Origin: JBDHWI01 sp964590135
Lineage (GTDB): Bacteria > Chloroflexota > Anaerolineae > J036 > Brachytrichaceae
DNA length: 64,000 bases
Reading direction: 5' to 3'
Assembly (NCBI GenBank): GCA_964590135.1
Contig: CAZPVX010000008.1
Span: 83,164 to 147,163, forward strand
The notes below the pieces were generated by a model. That model had not been told where the DNA came from. It searched no databases and saw only the letters and a list, made by a program, of their open reading frames with translations. Made by a program: the position numbers and the translations under genes. Shown piece after piece: positions 42,802-51,949 of this stretch; within the stretch, counting starts at the first letter, position 1, and the number at the start of each line of letters is the position of its first letter.

Positions 42802-45081
42802 ATGTTGCCAAAACTGACCTTGCCACAAGCTGTGCGCGAGGATGCTCGCCCTGTGCAAACCACGGCGATGGTGCTGGAAGCCGCCTTGGACATGCACCGC
42901 GATGGCATGCTGAATCACTTGCTCGTGGATCGGCCGGGCGCGGCGCGCTGGCTGACGCGCATCTTCCTGCAGCCCATTCTCGGCGCCGCCGGCGACGCCC
43001 TGCCGTCCGAACATGCCACGACCACCGCGCTGATCTGGCTGATGGAGTGGGCGATCACGCAGTTGCGGCCCGACCGCGCGCCGACGTTGCGAATTGAGGA
43101 GCGCAAGGCCTGGCTGGACAGCACCAGTTGGCGGCCAATGATTGCAGTGATGTGCCACTACGGCTTTGCATCGGCGCCGGACTTCAAGGATCGCTACTAC
43201 CGCCGGCCCAATGAAACGCCGGCGGACAACCTGTGCGGCTTGTGGAATATCGGGCCCAGCACATACTATCGCTATCTCGAAAAAGCCAAGCGGCTGATGG
43301 CGCGCGCGCTCTATGAGCAGCGGCTGGATCGCCGGCACTCGCAATCGTTGCGCGAATTCACCCGCCAACGCGTTTATCGCCTGCTGAATCTGACCGACGC
43401 AAGCGCGCAATCCAGATGGCATCAACAACAAATCAGTGTTGCACTAAAGCAGTCCGATGCCCTGTCGGCGCTGTGGCATGCGCGGCAAGCCGGCGATATC
43501 GATCAAGCCTGCGCATTGATCCAACAACACCTTGCCCAACTTGCAGGCTGCCACGAACTGGATGCGGAGATCAGCGCACTCCGCGTTGCATTGCAAAAAC
43601 CCGAGCTTGAAATCAAGTTGGATCTCACAGAAGCCGATCTGTGGCGCGCGCGCAATGACATTGATGAAGAGCGCAATGCCTATGAACAAGCGCTGCATAC
43701 CGCTGTGAGCGCCGGCGATCCTTTGATGCTGGGGATTGTCTACGCCCGTTTGGGCAAGTATTACGAGCCGCGCGACCCCGATCGTTCGTTCAGCTACTAT
43801 CAGGACAGCGTCGAATTTCTACAGCGCGCCGAGGCGCTGAGTGACCTGCAATCCATCGCAGCGGTGCAAGACGAATATGCCAGCACCATGGCTCGTCTGG
43901 CATGGCTCTACATCTTGCGAAACGACCCCCGCGCCAAGGCCATTCTCGAACACGCAGACACGATGCGCAAGAGGTTGTTCATCAAAGACCTCACGGCGGC
44001 CATGCTGGAACAGTGCTGGGGTGAATACTGGCGGCGCGCAAACGACTCAGCGAAAGCTTTGGAACACCAGCAGCGCGCATTGAATATCTATGAGCGCCTT
44101 GGCGATCAGCAAGGCCTGGCAAAGGCATACATCAATCTGGGGCTGGGCTATAGCGAACTGCGGCAGTTTGATCACGCAATCACCTATCTGAATCACGCGC
44201 TGGATCTCTCAAGATCACATGAGTTGAGCAGCGAATCGATTGCCAGCGCGCATCTCAACCTGGGTGGCTGCTACTTCTGGATGCAAGACTATCGCAAAGC
44301 GATTGCGCAGTACTCGCTCGCGCTGGAGCGGGGCTTGTCGGCCAATCTCAGTTTGCATGTCATGCGCGCGCGCTTCAATCTGGCTGAGGCGCACTATACG
44401 CTCTTCAAACTTGAAGGCAGGATTGAAGATGAGAGATCGGGAGATCAATTTGTGCAAGATGCCCTGTCGGCCTGGCCGGCAGAAGCCGATCCTGCGCAAT
44501 TCATCACCACGCAAAACTTGAAGCAGGAGATCCTGGCCCATCACACGCCCAAGGCCTTTGATCGGTTGAAACCTTCAGAAGCCGCGGCGTATTTTGCGGA
44601 ATACGTCGAATTGGAGCGGAATCAGGCAATCCTGGCCACGCCGGCGCCTGCAGAAACGCATATCCGCGCCTACCTCGCCATCGCCAATGCCCATCTCGCC
44701 ATCAGCGCGAAGGCGCGCGAGGCGGCCATCGCCTTGATTGAGCAGCACGGGTTGGTTGATCAGTTTGCAACTGAGCTCAGGCAATTGCAGACCACATTCA
44801 ATCGCGATCTGACGCGCGAGCAACGGCTGGATGCGCAGTGGAAGCAGTTCGCCGGCGAGCTTCTCAACGATCAACATCGCGCCGCGTTGTTGGCGCACCT
44901 CATTGTGCACAACTTCATCAACAAGAGCAGTTACGCAACGCTGTGCGATGTCAGCCTGGCGACCGCATCAAAGCATCTTGGCCTGCTGACCAAGCGCGGC
45001 TTGCTCGTGCAAACGGGCAAGGGGCCGGCGACAAAATATCACCCGCCAAAATCTGCCCTCATCTCCGCGCGCTCAGCGTGA
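42802..45081 (+). CDS. TPR-repeat regulator with C-terminal winged helix
   Basis: 759 aa, cytosolic. An N-terminal domain of about 170 aa ends with an HTH-like NIGPSTYYRYLEKAKRLMARAL. A long TPR array follows (clear units QGLAKAYINLGLGYSELRQF and SAHLNLGGCYFWMQDYRKAI). The C-terminal winged helix reads LLAHLIVHNFINKSSYATLC, SLATASKHLGLLTKRGLLVQ. There is no NTPase module, unlike STAND regulators. SD GGAGAGG before ATG 42802. The shared element abuts its promoter, so it is the natural candidate for binding elements A-C. The last 23 bp overlap the convergent acetyltransferase gene. Confidence 0.82.
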   Translation: MLPKLTLPQAVREDARPVQTTAMVLEAALDMHRDGMLNHLLVDRPGAARWLTRIFLQPILGAAGDALPSEHATTTALIWLMEWAITQLRPDRAPTLRIEERKAWLDSTSWRPMIAVMCHYGFASAPDFKDRYYRRPNETPADNLCGLWNIGPSTYYRYLEKAKRLMARALYEQRLDRRHSQSLREFTRQRVYRLLNLTDASAQSRWHQQQISVALKQSDALSALWHARQAGDIDQACALIQQHLAQLAGCHELDAEISALRVALQKPELEIKLDLTEADLWRARNDIDEERNAYEQALHTAVSAGDPLMLGIVYARLGKYYEPRDPDRSFSYYQDSVEFLQRAEALSDLQSIAAVQDEYASTMARLAWLYILRNDPRAKAILEHADTMRKRLFIKDLTAAMLEQCWGEYWRRANDSAKALEHQQRALNIYERLGDQQGLAKAYINLGLGYSELRQFDHAITYLNHALDLSRSHELSSESIASAHLNLGGCYFWMQDYRKAIAQYSLALERGLSANLSLHVMRARFNLAEAHYTLFKLEGRIEDERSGDQFVQDALSAWPAEADPAQFITTQNLKQEILAHHTPKAFDRLKPSEAAAYFAEYVELERNQAILATPAPAETHIRAYLAIANAHLAISAKAREAAIALIEQHGLVDQFATELRQLQTTFNRDLTREQRLDAQWKQFAGELLNDQHRAALLAHLIVHNFINKSSYATLCDVSLATASKHLGLLTKRGLLVQTGKGPATKYHPPKSALISARSA

Positions 45082-46060
45082 ACAACTTCACATCCTGCCC
45101 GCCAAGCTTGTATTTGTATTCCTCATTGCCCTGCAAGAAATCGAAGGCGCGACACTTGTCATGGATCGCCTTCTCGATCAACCGCGCCACCAGCACCTGG
45201 CCAGGGCTGAGATAGGCAAACTTCTGCGGGTCGAGGCCAGAGTTGTAAACCAGCACCGCATTGTCATACACGAAGTTCAGATACGTCGCAGCGCGCTGGC
45301 CTTCGACTTCGAGGAACGACAATTGCAGCCAGCCGGCGTCCAGCATGGCATGCGCCGCCGCATGGAAGAAGCGCTCCATGCGCGGCGTCATGAATGCCGT
45401 CTTGCTCACCATGCTCGCCTTCATCAGCGAGAGGAAGTCGGCCATGTCTTTGTTGAGCGCCGCCTTGTCAGTTGCAAACGTGATCGCCACATCCTCACTG
45501 GCGCGGCGCAGCTTGCGTTGCAACTCGCGGCGCTCCTTGCCATCGAGCATGGCGAGGTAGGCATCGAAGGTAGCCGGCAACGTCACGATTGGACACACGT
45601 CCTCGAAGGTCGCAACGGGGTTCCAGCCTTCGCCGGCCAGCATATCCTTGAAGAGCGAGAGCGTGGGTGAGCTTTCGAGGATGTTGCACAGGCCGAGCGT
45701 GTGCCACGCCGGCGCCTGCCCGCCTTTCAGATAATCGATCACCGCGCGGAAGCACGCTTCCTCACAGCCTGTGACAAAGATGAAGTCGAGGTAGTCTGAC
45801 ACTTCCTTGCAACCGACCAGCGCCACCTCCACGCCACCCAGCGCGTTCTCCTCAAAGAACAGCGGCGCGATGCCGGCCAACACGCCATCCTGGCGCAACG
45901 CCAGCACGCGCAGATCGCCATCTCCGAGGTATTGCCACCAGGTCTTCTGCCATTCGTTGGTGAGGAAGAGCGTGTTCGATGAGGACCGTTGCAGTGTGGC
46001 GTTCCATTCGCCGGCAAGTGTGTCGAAAGCTTCGGCAGTCGTGTAAATTTCCGTTTGCAT
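45059..46060 (-). CDS. GNAT-fold acetyltransferase (CelD/BcsL-like, Acetyltransf_6)
   Basis: Cytosolic acyltransferase of the GNAT_6/FemAB-like group. FLTNEWQKTWWQYLGDG and GIAPLFFEENALGG form the N-terminal half; ELQRKLRRA, the LSFLEVEGQRAATYLNFVYD strand and DFLQGNEEYKYKLG form the C-terminal GNAT core. Relatives act in polysaccharide or cell-envelope modification. ATG 46060 (MQTEIY) is preferred over the TTG at 46066. Its 3' end overlaps the TPR regulator by 23 bp, tail to tail. Confidence 0.82.
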   Translation of the reverse strand: MQTEIYTTAEAFDTLAGEWNATLQRSSSNTLFLTNEWQKTWWQYLGDGDLRVLALRQDGVLAGIAPLFFEENALGGVEVALVGCKEVSDYLDFIFVTGCEEACFRAVIDYLKGGQAPAWHTLGLCNILESSPTLSLFKDMLAGEGWNPVATFEDVCPIVTLPATFDAYLAMLDGKERRELQRKLRRASEDVAITFATDKAALNKDMADFLSLMKASMVSKTAFMTPRMERFFHAAAHAMLDAGWLQLSFLEVEGQRAATYLNFVYDNAVLVYNSGLDPQKFAYLSPGQVLVARLIEKAIHDKCRAFDFLQGNEEYKYKLGGQDVKLFTLSARR

Positions 46061-46096
46061 CGTCAAATCATCAAGTGGGTCAAGGCGTCCAGTCAG

Positions 46097-46630
46097 TCAA
46101 CCTTCCGCGTCTTCAGTCATGTCCTCGTTCACGCGCCATACACGATCAGGTGAAACGAGTTTGTCGATGTACAGCACGCCATCGAGGTGGTCGATCTCGT
46201 GCAGCAATGCGCGCGCCAGCATGCCTTCCGCTTCGATTTTGATGCGATTGCCATCACGGTCGAGCGCGCGCACCACGATCTTGCTGGGTCGCGCCACATC
46301 GCCGCGCCAGCCGGGGATGGACAGGCAGCCTTCCTGATGCTCCCAGCTTTCTTCGGATTGCTTCATAACCTCAGGGTTGACGAGCTGATGCAGCACGGTC
46401 TTCGGCTCAGTCGCATCGACCTCTCCCTCAGCAGCATCCCGCGGCACTTCCACCACCGCCACGCGCAGCGAGACGCCGACCTGCGGCGCAGCCAGCCCCA
46501 TGCCGTTCGCCTTGCGCATGGTCGCCACCATGTCATCCAGCAGTTTCTGCGTGTCTTTGGAAATTTTCTCGACCTTTCTGGCTTTCTTGCGCAGCACTGG
46601 GTCGCCAATTTTGCGAATCTCTCGAATCAT
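46097..46630 (-). CDS. def: Peptide deformylase
   Basis: Metalloenzyme that removes the formyl group from nascent N-termini. All three motifs are intact: GMGLAAPQVG (44-52), EGCLSIPG with metal Cys102, and LLHEIDHLDG with His144, Glu145, His148. 177 aa is normal. The tail VSPDRVWRVNEDMTEDAEG is acidic. fmt, the common neighbour, is absent. It lies 36 nt upstream of the acetyltransferase start on the same strand. Confidence 0.96.
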   Translation of the reverse strand: MIREIRKIGDPVLRKKARKVEKISKDTQKLLDDMVATMRKANGMGLAAPQVGVSLRVAVVEVPRDAAEGEVDATEPKTVLHQLVNPEVMKQSEESWEHQEGCLSIPGWRGDVARPSKIVVRALDRDGNRIKIEAEGMLARALLHEIDHLDGVLYIDKLVSPDRVWRVNEDMTEDAEG

Positions 46631-46700
46631 GTCTGCGTTGCTCCACTCAAAAGGAGTGCGAGTGTATCACCCGACATTTACAACACGGCGCATTGCGGCA

Positions 46701-48428
46701 TCATGCCAGCCGGTCGCGCGTGTGCAGGCGGGTCAGTTCGTCGTAGATGCCAATCCACTCGATGAATTCCTGCCGGCGCTGCTTTGCCTCGCGCAGTTGC
46801 TTGGCATTCTGAAACTCCTCAAGCTGCTTGACGATATCGCCCTGCACCTTGCGCGGGGCATACACGCGCGCAAAGTTCAACTCGTTGTCGGCGCCGCCGG
46901 TGCGCACCAACACGTCACCCACATTGAACATCGTATCGATGAAACCGCGCGTCGTGGCAGTCACGTTCTGCACGTTCTCCAGGCTGGCGGTGCGCTTGGT
47001 TTCGCCGGCCAATCCAAATGGCGAGCGCTTGTATTCAATCAAGCGGTCCGACGTCAGGATGTACATGTCATTGCGCCAGTTTTCATATTGCCACGCAAAC
47101 CAGCCCCAGAGCACCACGCCAATTACGATGGTGAAAATTACGACCGGCATATGAAAGAGCACTGCCGCCAGATCCGGCATGCGCCAGCGAATAAAAAGGA
47201 TGGCCACAGTGTAGACCATGGCAAATGCAAACGGCACAAAGGCAGTGCCTATCAAGTTCAGCCAATGCTTGCGATAGACAACCTCGTCGCCGCGATCGAG
47301 CTTCATGCGCGGCAGCACGCTGCGGCGAAAGCCGGCCCATCCTTGCGCGAGGCGCTCAGACATGCTCAACGGCTTGGGCTTCTCCTTCTTTGCAGCCCCG
47401 CCGTCATCGCCCTTTGCCATGCCCATCTCATGCACCAACTCCACCCGCACCCGCGTCCGCTCGCTCGCGCGGCTCTCGATGCGCGCGCGGTCGCGCCGCT
47501 CCAGAATCAGTTTGTTCGGCACTTCCGGCTTGGGCGCAAATTCAAATTGGATGTTCGCGCGGGTGCCTTGCGTCTCCACGCGCACATTGCCCATGTCGAA
47601 CAGCGTGTAGAGAAATCCAGGCCGGTCAATCGTCACATTCTGCACCTTGCCCATCGGCGTTTCATCCTGCGTGTCATAGATCAACACCACGCGCTCGCGA
47701 TGGATGACGCGCTGGTCTGTGATGATGTAGTAGTCATTCAAAAAGTCAATCACATTCCACAGAAAATTGAGGAACGCAACCAGCCCGAGTGCAGTGAGCA
47801 GAAAATTCGAGAGCGATGCGACGATGGCGTTGGTTGGCGGCACGATGATCAGCACCATCAGGGCGATCATGATGTAGGTCAGCCACAAACTGCGGAAGAA
47901 CACCAGGGGATGCTTGTAGCTGCGCCATAAGACAGCTTCACCCGGGCGCTGACCCTCGAACTCTTTTGTCTTATCACGATAGGCCTTGACTTTATCTGAA
48001 AACTGCAGATGCTCAGCGAGTGTCGGATGGTCGGCCTGCAATGCGGAGAAGTCAGCGCGCTTGATCTGCCATAGTTGCACATCGTCGATCGTTTCGATGG
48101 TGTGCTCCGCCGGCCGGCCGGTGAGAAACGACTCCTCATTGAGCAAGTCGCCAGGTTTGGCGATGGCGATGATGGGATCGCGGCCATCCTTCTCAACTGC
48201 GCGCACCGCCAGCCGGCCCCGGCGCACGATATACAGGTCGGTATCATTTGAGTCGGCCTGCTGCACGAGAATCTTCGCGCGATCCAGCAGTTTGGTGCGC
48301 AGCAGCGCGGTCAAATCGCGGAATTCACTGTCGGAGAGTTTCTGGAAGGTGAAGTGGCGGCGCAGAATGCTCATCACCTCATCCGGCGTGGGATTGCGCG
48401 CATCCGTGGTGGCATTCACCTCGCTCAT
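46701..48428 (-). CDS. Cyclic-nucleotide-binding membrane protein with two bacterial PH (bPH2) domains
   Basis: N-terminal cNMP-binding fold (about 20-140) with LYIVRRGRLAVRAV, KPGDLLNEESFLTGRPAEHT, which keeps the phosphate-binding-cassette outline. Two repeats of paired membrane helices each followed by a bPH2 domain come next: helices LWLTYIMIALMVLIIV and FLLTALGLVAFLNFLW with YYIITDQRVIHRERV, then IGTAFVPFAFAMVYTVAIL and PVVIFTIVIGVVLWGWFAW with MYILTSDRLIEYKR. Its ATG follows directly on the WecG stop codon. Probably a ligand-responsive membrane-surface protein; the ligand is unknown. Confidence 0.85.
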   Translation of the reverse strand: MSEVNATTDARNPTPDEVMSILRRHFTFQKLSDSEFRDLTALLRTKLLDRAKILVQQADSNDTDLYIVRRGRLAVRAVEKDGRDPIIAIAKPGDLLNEESFLTGRPAEHTIETIDDVQLWQIKRADFSALQADHPTLAEHLQFSDKVKAYRDKTKEFEGQRPGEAVLWRSYKHPLVFFRSLWLTYIMIALMVLIIVPPTNAIVASLSNFLLTALGLVAFLNFLWNVIDFLNDYYIITDQRVIHRERVVLIYDTQDETPMGKVQNVTIDRPGFLYTLFDMGNVRVETQGTRANIQFEFAPKPEVPNKLILERRDRARIESRASERTRVRVELVHEMGMAKGDDGGAAKKEKPKPLSMSERLAQGWAGFRRSVLPRMKLDRGDEVVYRKHWLNLIGTAFVPFAFAMVYTVAILFIRWRMPDLAAVLFHMPVVIFTIVIGVVLWGWFAWQYENWRNDMYILTSDRLIEYKRSPFGLAGETKRTASLENVQNVTATTRGFIDTMFNVGDVLVRTGGADNELNFARVYAPRKVQGDIVKQLEEFQNAKQLREAKQRRQEFIEWIGIYDELTRLHTRDRLA

Positions 48429-49181
48429 TCAGCGCGATTCTAGCATCGTGGCGGTCACGTAATGCAGCAGCGCTGTCTGTCGCTTGATGCGCCAGGGTTG
48501 CCGAATCAGACGATACAGCCATTCGAGATTGGCATCGCGCATCCACGCTGGCGCGCGGCTTTGCACGCCGGCCACCATGTCAAACGCGCCGCCCACACCC
48601 ATGCCGACCAGCCCTTGACCCCAGCGGTCGTCACCATCGTTCCGGCACAGCGGCAGATTGCGCGCCAGCCATTTGTCCTGCGCCGGCGCGCCATACGCCA
48701 CAAACAGCAGGTGTGGCTTCGCGGCGCGGATGCGCTCGACGATGTCCGGCGCTTCTGACTCAGCCGGCGAACCAGCATGCGTGCCGGCCACCAGCATGCC
48801 TGGAAAATGCAATGCCAGCGCCGCCGCCGCGCGTTCGGCAATGCCGGCCTGCGCGCCCAGAAAATACACGCGCCACTGGTGCGCCGATGCGATGCCACAC
48901 AACTTCACCATCAACTCGACACCCGGCACGCGCGCCTGCAATGGCTGGCGCTTGCGCTGCGCTGCCCACAAGATGCCGGCGCCATCCGGCACATTCAACG
49001 CCGTGCGGTGCAGCACATCCATGAACGCGGCATCATGCCGCGCCAGCATCACAAACTCGGGGTTGACTGTGGCGAACTGATGCACGCCGCCGGCGAGGAT
49101 CAACCGTTCAGCGTGTTCGCATGCCTCATTCAGCGTCACATCGTGAATCGGCACGTTCAGGATTGTCACTGCGGGGTTCAT
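48429..49181 (-). CDS. WecG/TagA/CpsF-family glycosyltransferase
   Basis: Transfers an N-acetyl-hexosaminuronic acid or ManNAc-type sugar to a lipid-linked precursor (GT26). TVNPEFVMLARHD, NVPDGAGILWAAQ, YFLGAQAGIAERAAAAL, LFVAYGAPAQDKWLARN and GVGGAFDMVAG are family landmarks. ATG 49181 gives 250 aa, the usual size. TGA of this gene is immediately followed by ATG of the cNMP/bPH2 gene, implying translational coupling. No other polysaccharide gene is close apart from the YfhO-like gene 24 kb away. Confidence 0.92.
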   Translation of the reverse strand: MNPAVTILNVPIHDVTLNEACEHAERLILAGGVHQFATVNPEFVMLARHDAAFMDVLHRTALNVPDGAGILWAAQRKRQPLQARVPGVELMVKLCGIASAHQWRVYFLGAQAGIAERAAAALALHFPGMLVAGTHAGSPAESEAPDIVERIRAAKPHLLFVAYGAPAQDKWLARNLPLCRNDGDDRWGQGLVGMGVGGAFDMVAGVQSRAPAWMRDANLEWLYRLIRQPWRIKRQTALLHYVTATMLESR

Positions 49182-49229
49182 TGAAAAGTAAAGCGTGCGA
49201 CTTATCACCCAGCACTCACATGCGGCGCT

Positions 49230-49235
49230 TACAAT
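49230..49235 (+). promoter_or_regulatory. -10-like TACAAT before iscS
   Basis: TACAAT ends 9 nt before the ATG at 49245. Near-leaderless arrangement. Confidence 0.35.
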
Positions 49236-49244
49236 TCGCCCGTC

Positions 49245-50414
49245 ATGGATCAGGGTCAAGTGTATCTGGACTATTCCGCTACCACACCAGTCGCCGGCGA
49301 AGTGGCCGCAGCCCTGCAGCCCTACCTCACAGAAAAATTCGGCAATGCAGCATCGCTGCACAGTTTTGGGCGCGATGCCGCCGCCGCGCTTGACGAGGCG
49401 CACCTGGTTGTCGGTTGCGCCATCGGCGCGCGCGCCAGCGAGATTGTCTTCACGGGTTGCGGCACTGAAGCCGACAACCTCGCGCTGCGCGGCGTGGCTT
49501 TTGCCGTGCGCCAACGCGGGCGCGGCAACCATATTATCACCACGCCAGTGGAGCATCATGCGGTGGAGGCAACCGCGCACCAGTTGCACAAAGTCTTCGG
49601 ATTCGACCTGACGATGCTGCCAGTGGATGGCTGTGGCCGCGTCGATCCCGACGACGTGCGACGCGCCATCCGCTCCGATACCGCGCTGGTGAGCGTGATG
49701 CTGGCGAACAATGAGGTCGGCACACTGGAGCCGGTGAAGGAGATTGGCGCAATCTGTCGCGAGCGCGGCGTGTATTTTCACACCGACGCAGTGCAGGCGC
49801 CGGCCTACATGCCCATCGACGTCAATGATCTCAACGTCGATCTGATGGCGCTGTCAGCGCACAAACTGTACGGACCGAAGGGCGTGGGCGTGTTGTATCT
49901 CCGCGAAGGCACGCCATACCTGCCGGCCATCACTGGCGGCGGGCATGAGCGAGGCCGGCGGCCCGGCACGGTGAATGTGGCCGGCGCGGTCGCTGCGGCA
50001 GCAGCCATCAAATATGTTTCGCGGGAACGCGAGGCGCAGGCTGCGCGCTTGCAAGGCCTGCGCGACAAGTTGATCGCCGGCGTGCTGGCGCTGGTGCCGG
50101 AGGCGCGCATCAGCGGCCATCCCACCGCACGCCTGCCCCATCATGCCAGCTTCGTCTTCAAGGGTGTGGATGGCGAATCGCTGTTGATGGCTCTGGACGT
50201 GGAAGGCATCGCTGTCAGCACTGGCAGCGCCTGCACCAGCGGCGACCCCGAGCCGTCGCCAGTGCTGGTTGCAATGGGCATCCCGCGCGAGTGGTCGCTG
50301 GGCGGTCTGCGCATCTCGCTTGGCTACCACACCACCAACGAAGAGATCGAGCGCGTGTTGGATGTGTTGCCAAAGTGCGTCGAGCGCGTCCGTCTGGCAA
50401 ATTTTGAATTTTGA
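49245..50414 (+). CDS. iscS: Cysteine desulfurase (IscS/NifS)
   Basis: PLP enzyme that takes sulfur from cysteine for Fe-S clusters and tRNA thiolation. YLDYSATTP at the start, NNEVGTLEPV, PLP Lys207 in SAHKLYGPKG, and the catalytic Cys330 in STGSACTSGDPEPSPVL. 389 aa is normal. mnmA follows 56 nt downstream on the same strand, so it is the likely sulfur donor for tRNA s2U34. No iscU or fdx is present here. The last codons (LANFEF) read into an AT-rich repeat. Confidence 0.94.
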   Translation: MDQGQVYLDYSATTPVAGEVAAALQPYLTEKFGNAASLHSFGRDAAAALDEAHLVVGCAIGARASEIVFTGCGTEADNLALRGVAFAVRQRGRGNHIITTPVEHHAVEATAHQLHKVFGFDLTMLPVDGCGRVDPDDVRRAIRSDTALVSVMLANNEVGTLEPVKEIGAICRERGVYFHTDAVQAPAYMPIDVNDLNVDLMALSAHKLYGPKGVGVLYLREGTPYLPAITGGGHERGRRPGTVNVAGAVAAAAAIKYVSREREAQAARLQGLRDKLIAGVLALVPEARISGHPTARLPHHASFVFKGVDGESLLMALDVEGIAVSTGSACTSGDPEPSPVLVAMGIPREWSLGGLRISLGYHTTNEEIERVLDVLPKCVERVRLANFEF

Positions 50415-50470
50415 GGTTTGAATTGCGCATTCTGAACCTGGTTCAGCTCTCATAATGCGCAACCCATGTC

Positions 50471-51580
50471 ATGAAGACACGTGTGGTGGTCGCCATGAGC
50501 GGCGGCGTGGATAGCTCGGTTGCGGCAGCACTGCTGGTGAAACAGGGCTACGATGTGATCGGCATCATGCTGCGGCTGTGGGCAGACCCGTCGGCCGGCG
50601 ATGGACGGGAGAACAGCAACCGCTGCTGCGCGCCAGAGGCAGTGGCAGATGCGCGCGCCATCGCCAGACAACTCGACATCCCCTTCTACGATGTGCACGC
50701 CGAAAGTGTGTTCAAGCAGCGCGTGGTCGACACGTGGGTGGATGCATATGCCGATGCGACCACGCCCAACCCGTGCTTCAACTGCAATCGCGGCATCCGC
50801 TTCGGGTTTCTCATGCAGAAGGCGCTTGCGCTTGGCGCGGACTATCTCGCCACCGGCCACTACGCGCGGGTGTCGAACGCCGAGCGCTCAACGCCCGGCA
50901 CGCAGCGCTACAAGCTCTTGAAGGGTCGTGACGCGAAGAAAGATCAAAGCTATGTGCTGCATGTGCTGGGCCAAAGGGATCTGGCACGAGCGATATTCCC
51001 ATGCGGCGAGCTCGTGAAGGAGGAGGTGCGGCAGCTGGCGCGCGAATTCGGCCTGCCCACAGCGGAGCGCGCTGAGAGCCAGGACCTATGCTTCCTCACA
51101 CAGGGCGACTATCGCAGTTTCCTCGCGCGCAATGCGCCGGCGGTCGCCGTCTCTGGACCAATTCTGAATCTTCTGGGCGAGAAAGTGGGGCAGCACGATG
51201 GCCTGCCGTTCTACACCATTGGCCAGCGCAAGGGACTGCACATCAGCGCGCGCAGCGCCGATGCGCCGGCGCTCTATGTGCTGCGGCTGGATGCCGCACG
51301 CAACGCCGTCATCGTCGGCACGCTGGATGAACTTGGCACACGCCATGCGCACACGCGCCTGATGCACTATGTGAGCGGCGAGCCGATCAGTGAGCCGCTT
51401 CGTTGCACAGCCAAGATCCGCTACAAGGCGAAGGAAGCCGCCGGCATCTTGACCCCGCTATCCAGCGGTGGCGCAACTTTTGAATTCGATGAGCCGCAGC
51501 GCGATGTGACGCCCGGGCAGGGGCTGGTGTGCTACGCCGGCGACGAGGTGATCGGCGGAGGCATTATCGCGAAAATATAA
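50471..51580 (+). CDS. mnmA: tRNA-specific 2-thiouridylase
   Basis: Adenylates and thiolates U34 of Lys, Glu and Gln tRNAs. PP-loop AMSGGVDSSVAAALL, catalytic Cys105 in NPCFNCNRGIRFG, second Cys207 in AESQDLCFL, and the substrate loop GRDAKKDQSYVL, GQRKGLHI. 369 aa is normal. Together with iscS it forms a two-gene thiolation unit. Confidence 0.96.
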   Translation: MKTRVVVAMSGGVDSSVAAALLVKQGYDVIGIMLRLWADPSAGDGRENSNRCCAPEAVADARAIARQLDIPFYDVHAESVFKQRVVDTWVDAYADATTPNPCFNCNRGIRFGFLMQKALALGADYLATGHYARVSNAERSTPGTQRYKLLKGRDAKKDQSYVLHVLGQRDLARAIFPCGELVKEEVRQLAREFGLPTAERAESQDLCFLTQGDYRSFLARNAPAVAVSGPILNLLGEKVGQHDGLPFYTIGQRKGLHISARSADAPALYVLRLDAARNAVIVGTLDELGTRHAHTRLMHYVSGEPISEPLRCTAKIRYKAKEAAGILTPLSSGGATFEFDEPQRDVTPGQGLVCYAGDEVIGGGIIAKI

Positions 51581-51625
51581 GCCGGGGAGAGCGATTTTCT
51601 TCCCAGGTGTTCTGCGTTCCGACGA

Positions 51626-51886
51626 TCAATCACCCTTCGCCTCATCGCCTTTCGTCAGATCTTCGATGATCGGCCGCACCCGTTCGACATCTGCGGCACG
51701 GATGACAAGCTGCACCGCGCCCACGCCTGCCGGCGCCACTGCCCACGGCATCAATGTGCCCATGTTCTCGTTCTGCACAAAGCATGGGATGTCCTCAGCA
51801 TCCAGCAACGTCTTGGCAAATTCCACGTCGATCAGGTTGCCGACATAGACGATGACCAGATCATTTGGATCGTTGTGCTCTGACAT
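51626..51886 (-). CDS. DUF2007 domain small protein
   Basis: 86 aa, cytosolic. Matches DUF2007 (putative signal-transducing protein): VIVYVGNLIDVEFAKTLLDAEDIPCFVQNENMG and LVIRAADVERVRPIIEDL. The fold resembles a PII/GlnB-like ferredoxin fold; function unknown. SD-like AAGGAGC upstream. It lies downstream of pgk on the same strand, separated by a hairpin. Confidence 0.85.
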   Translation of the reverse strand: MSEHNDPNDLVIVYVGNLIDVEFAKTLLDAEDIPCFVQNENMGTLMPWAVAPAGVGAVQLVIRAADVERVRPIIEDLTKGDEAKGD

Positions 51887-51911
51887 GGGCTTGCTCCTTG
51901 ATGCAAATCCA

Positions 51912-51942
51912 AACCTCGCGGGTTTTTGAGTCCCGCGAGGTT
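51912..51942 (-). terminator. Perfect 11-bp hairpin after pgk
   Basis: AACCTCGCGGG (51912-51922) and CCCGCGAGGTT (51932-51942) with a 9-nt loop, 8 nt past the pgk stop. Likely terminator between pgk and the DUF2007 gene. Confidence 0.7.
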
Positions 51943-51949
51943 CTTCAAG

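Noticed and set aside
46500..47930. 476-aa open frame on the + strand over def and the cNMP/bPH2 gene
   Set aside because: Crosses two recognisable - strand genes and lacks any domain.
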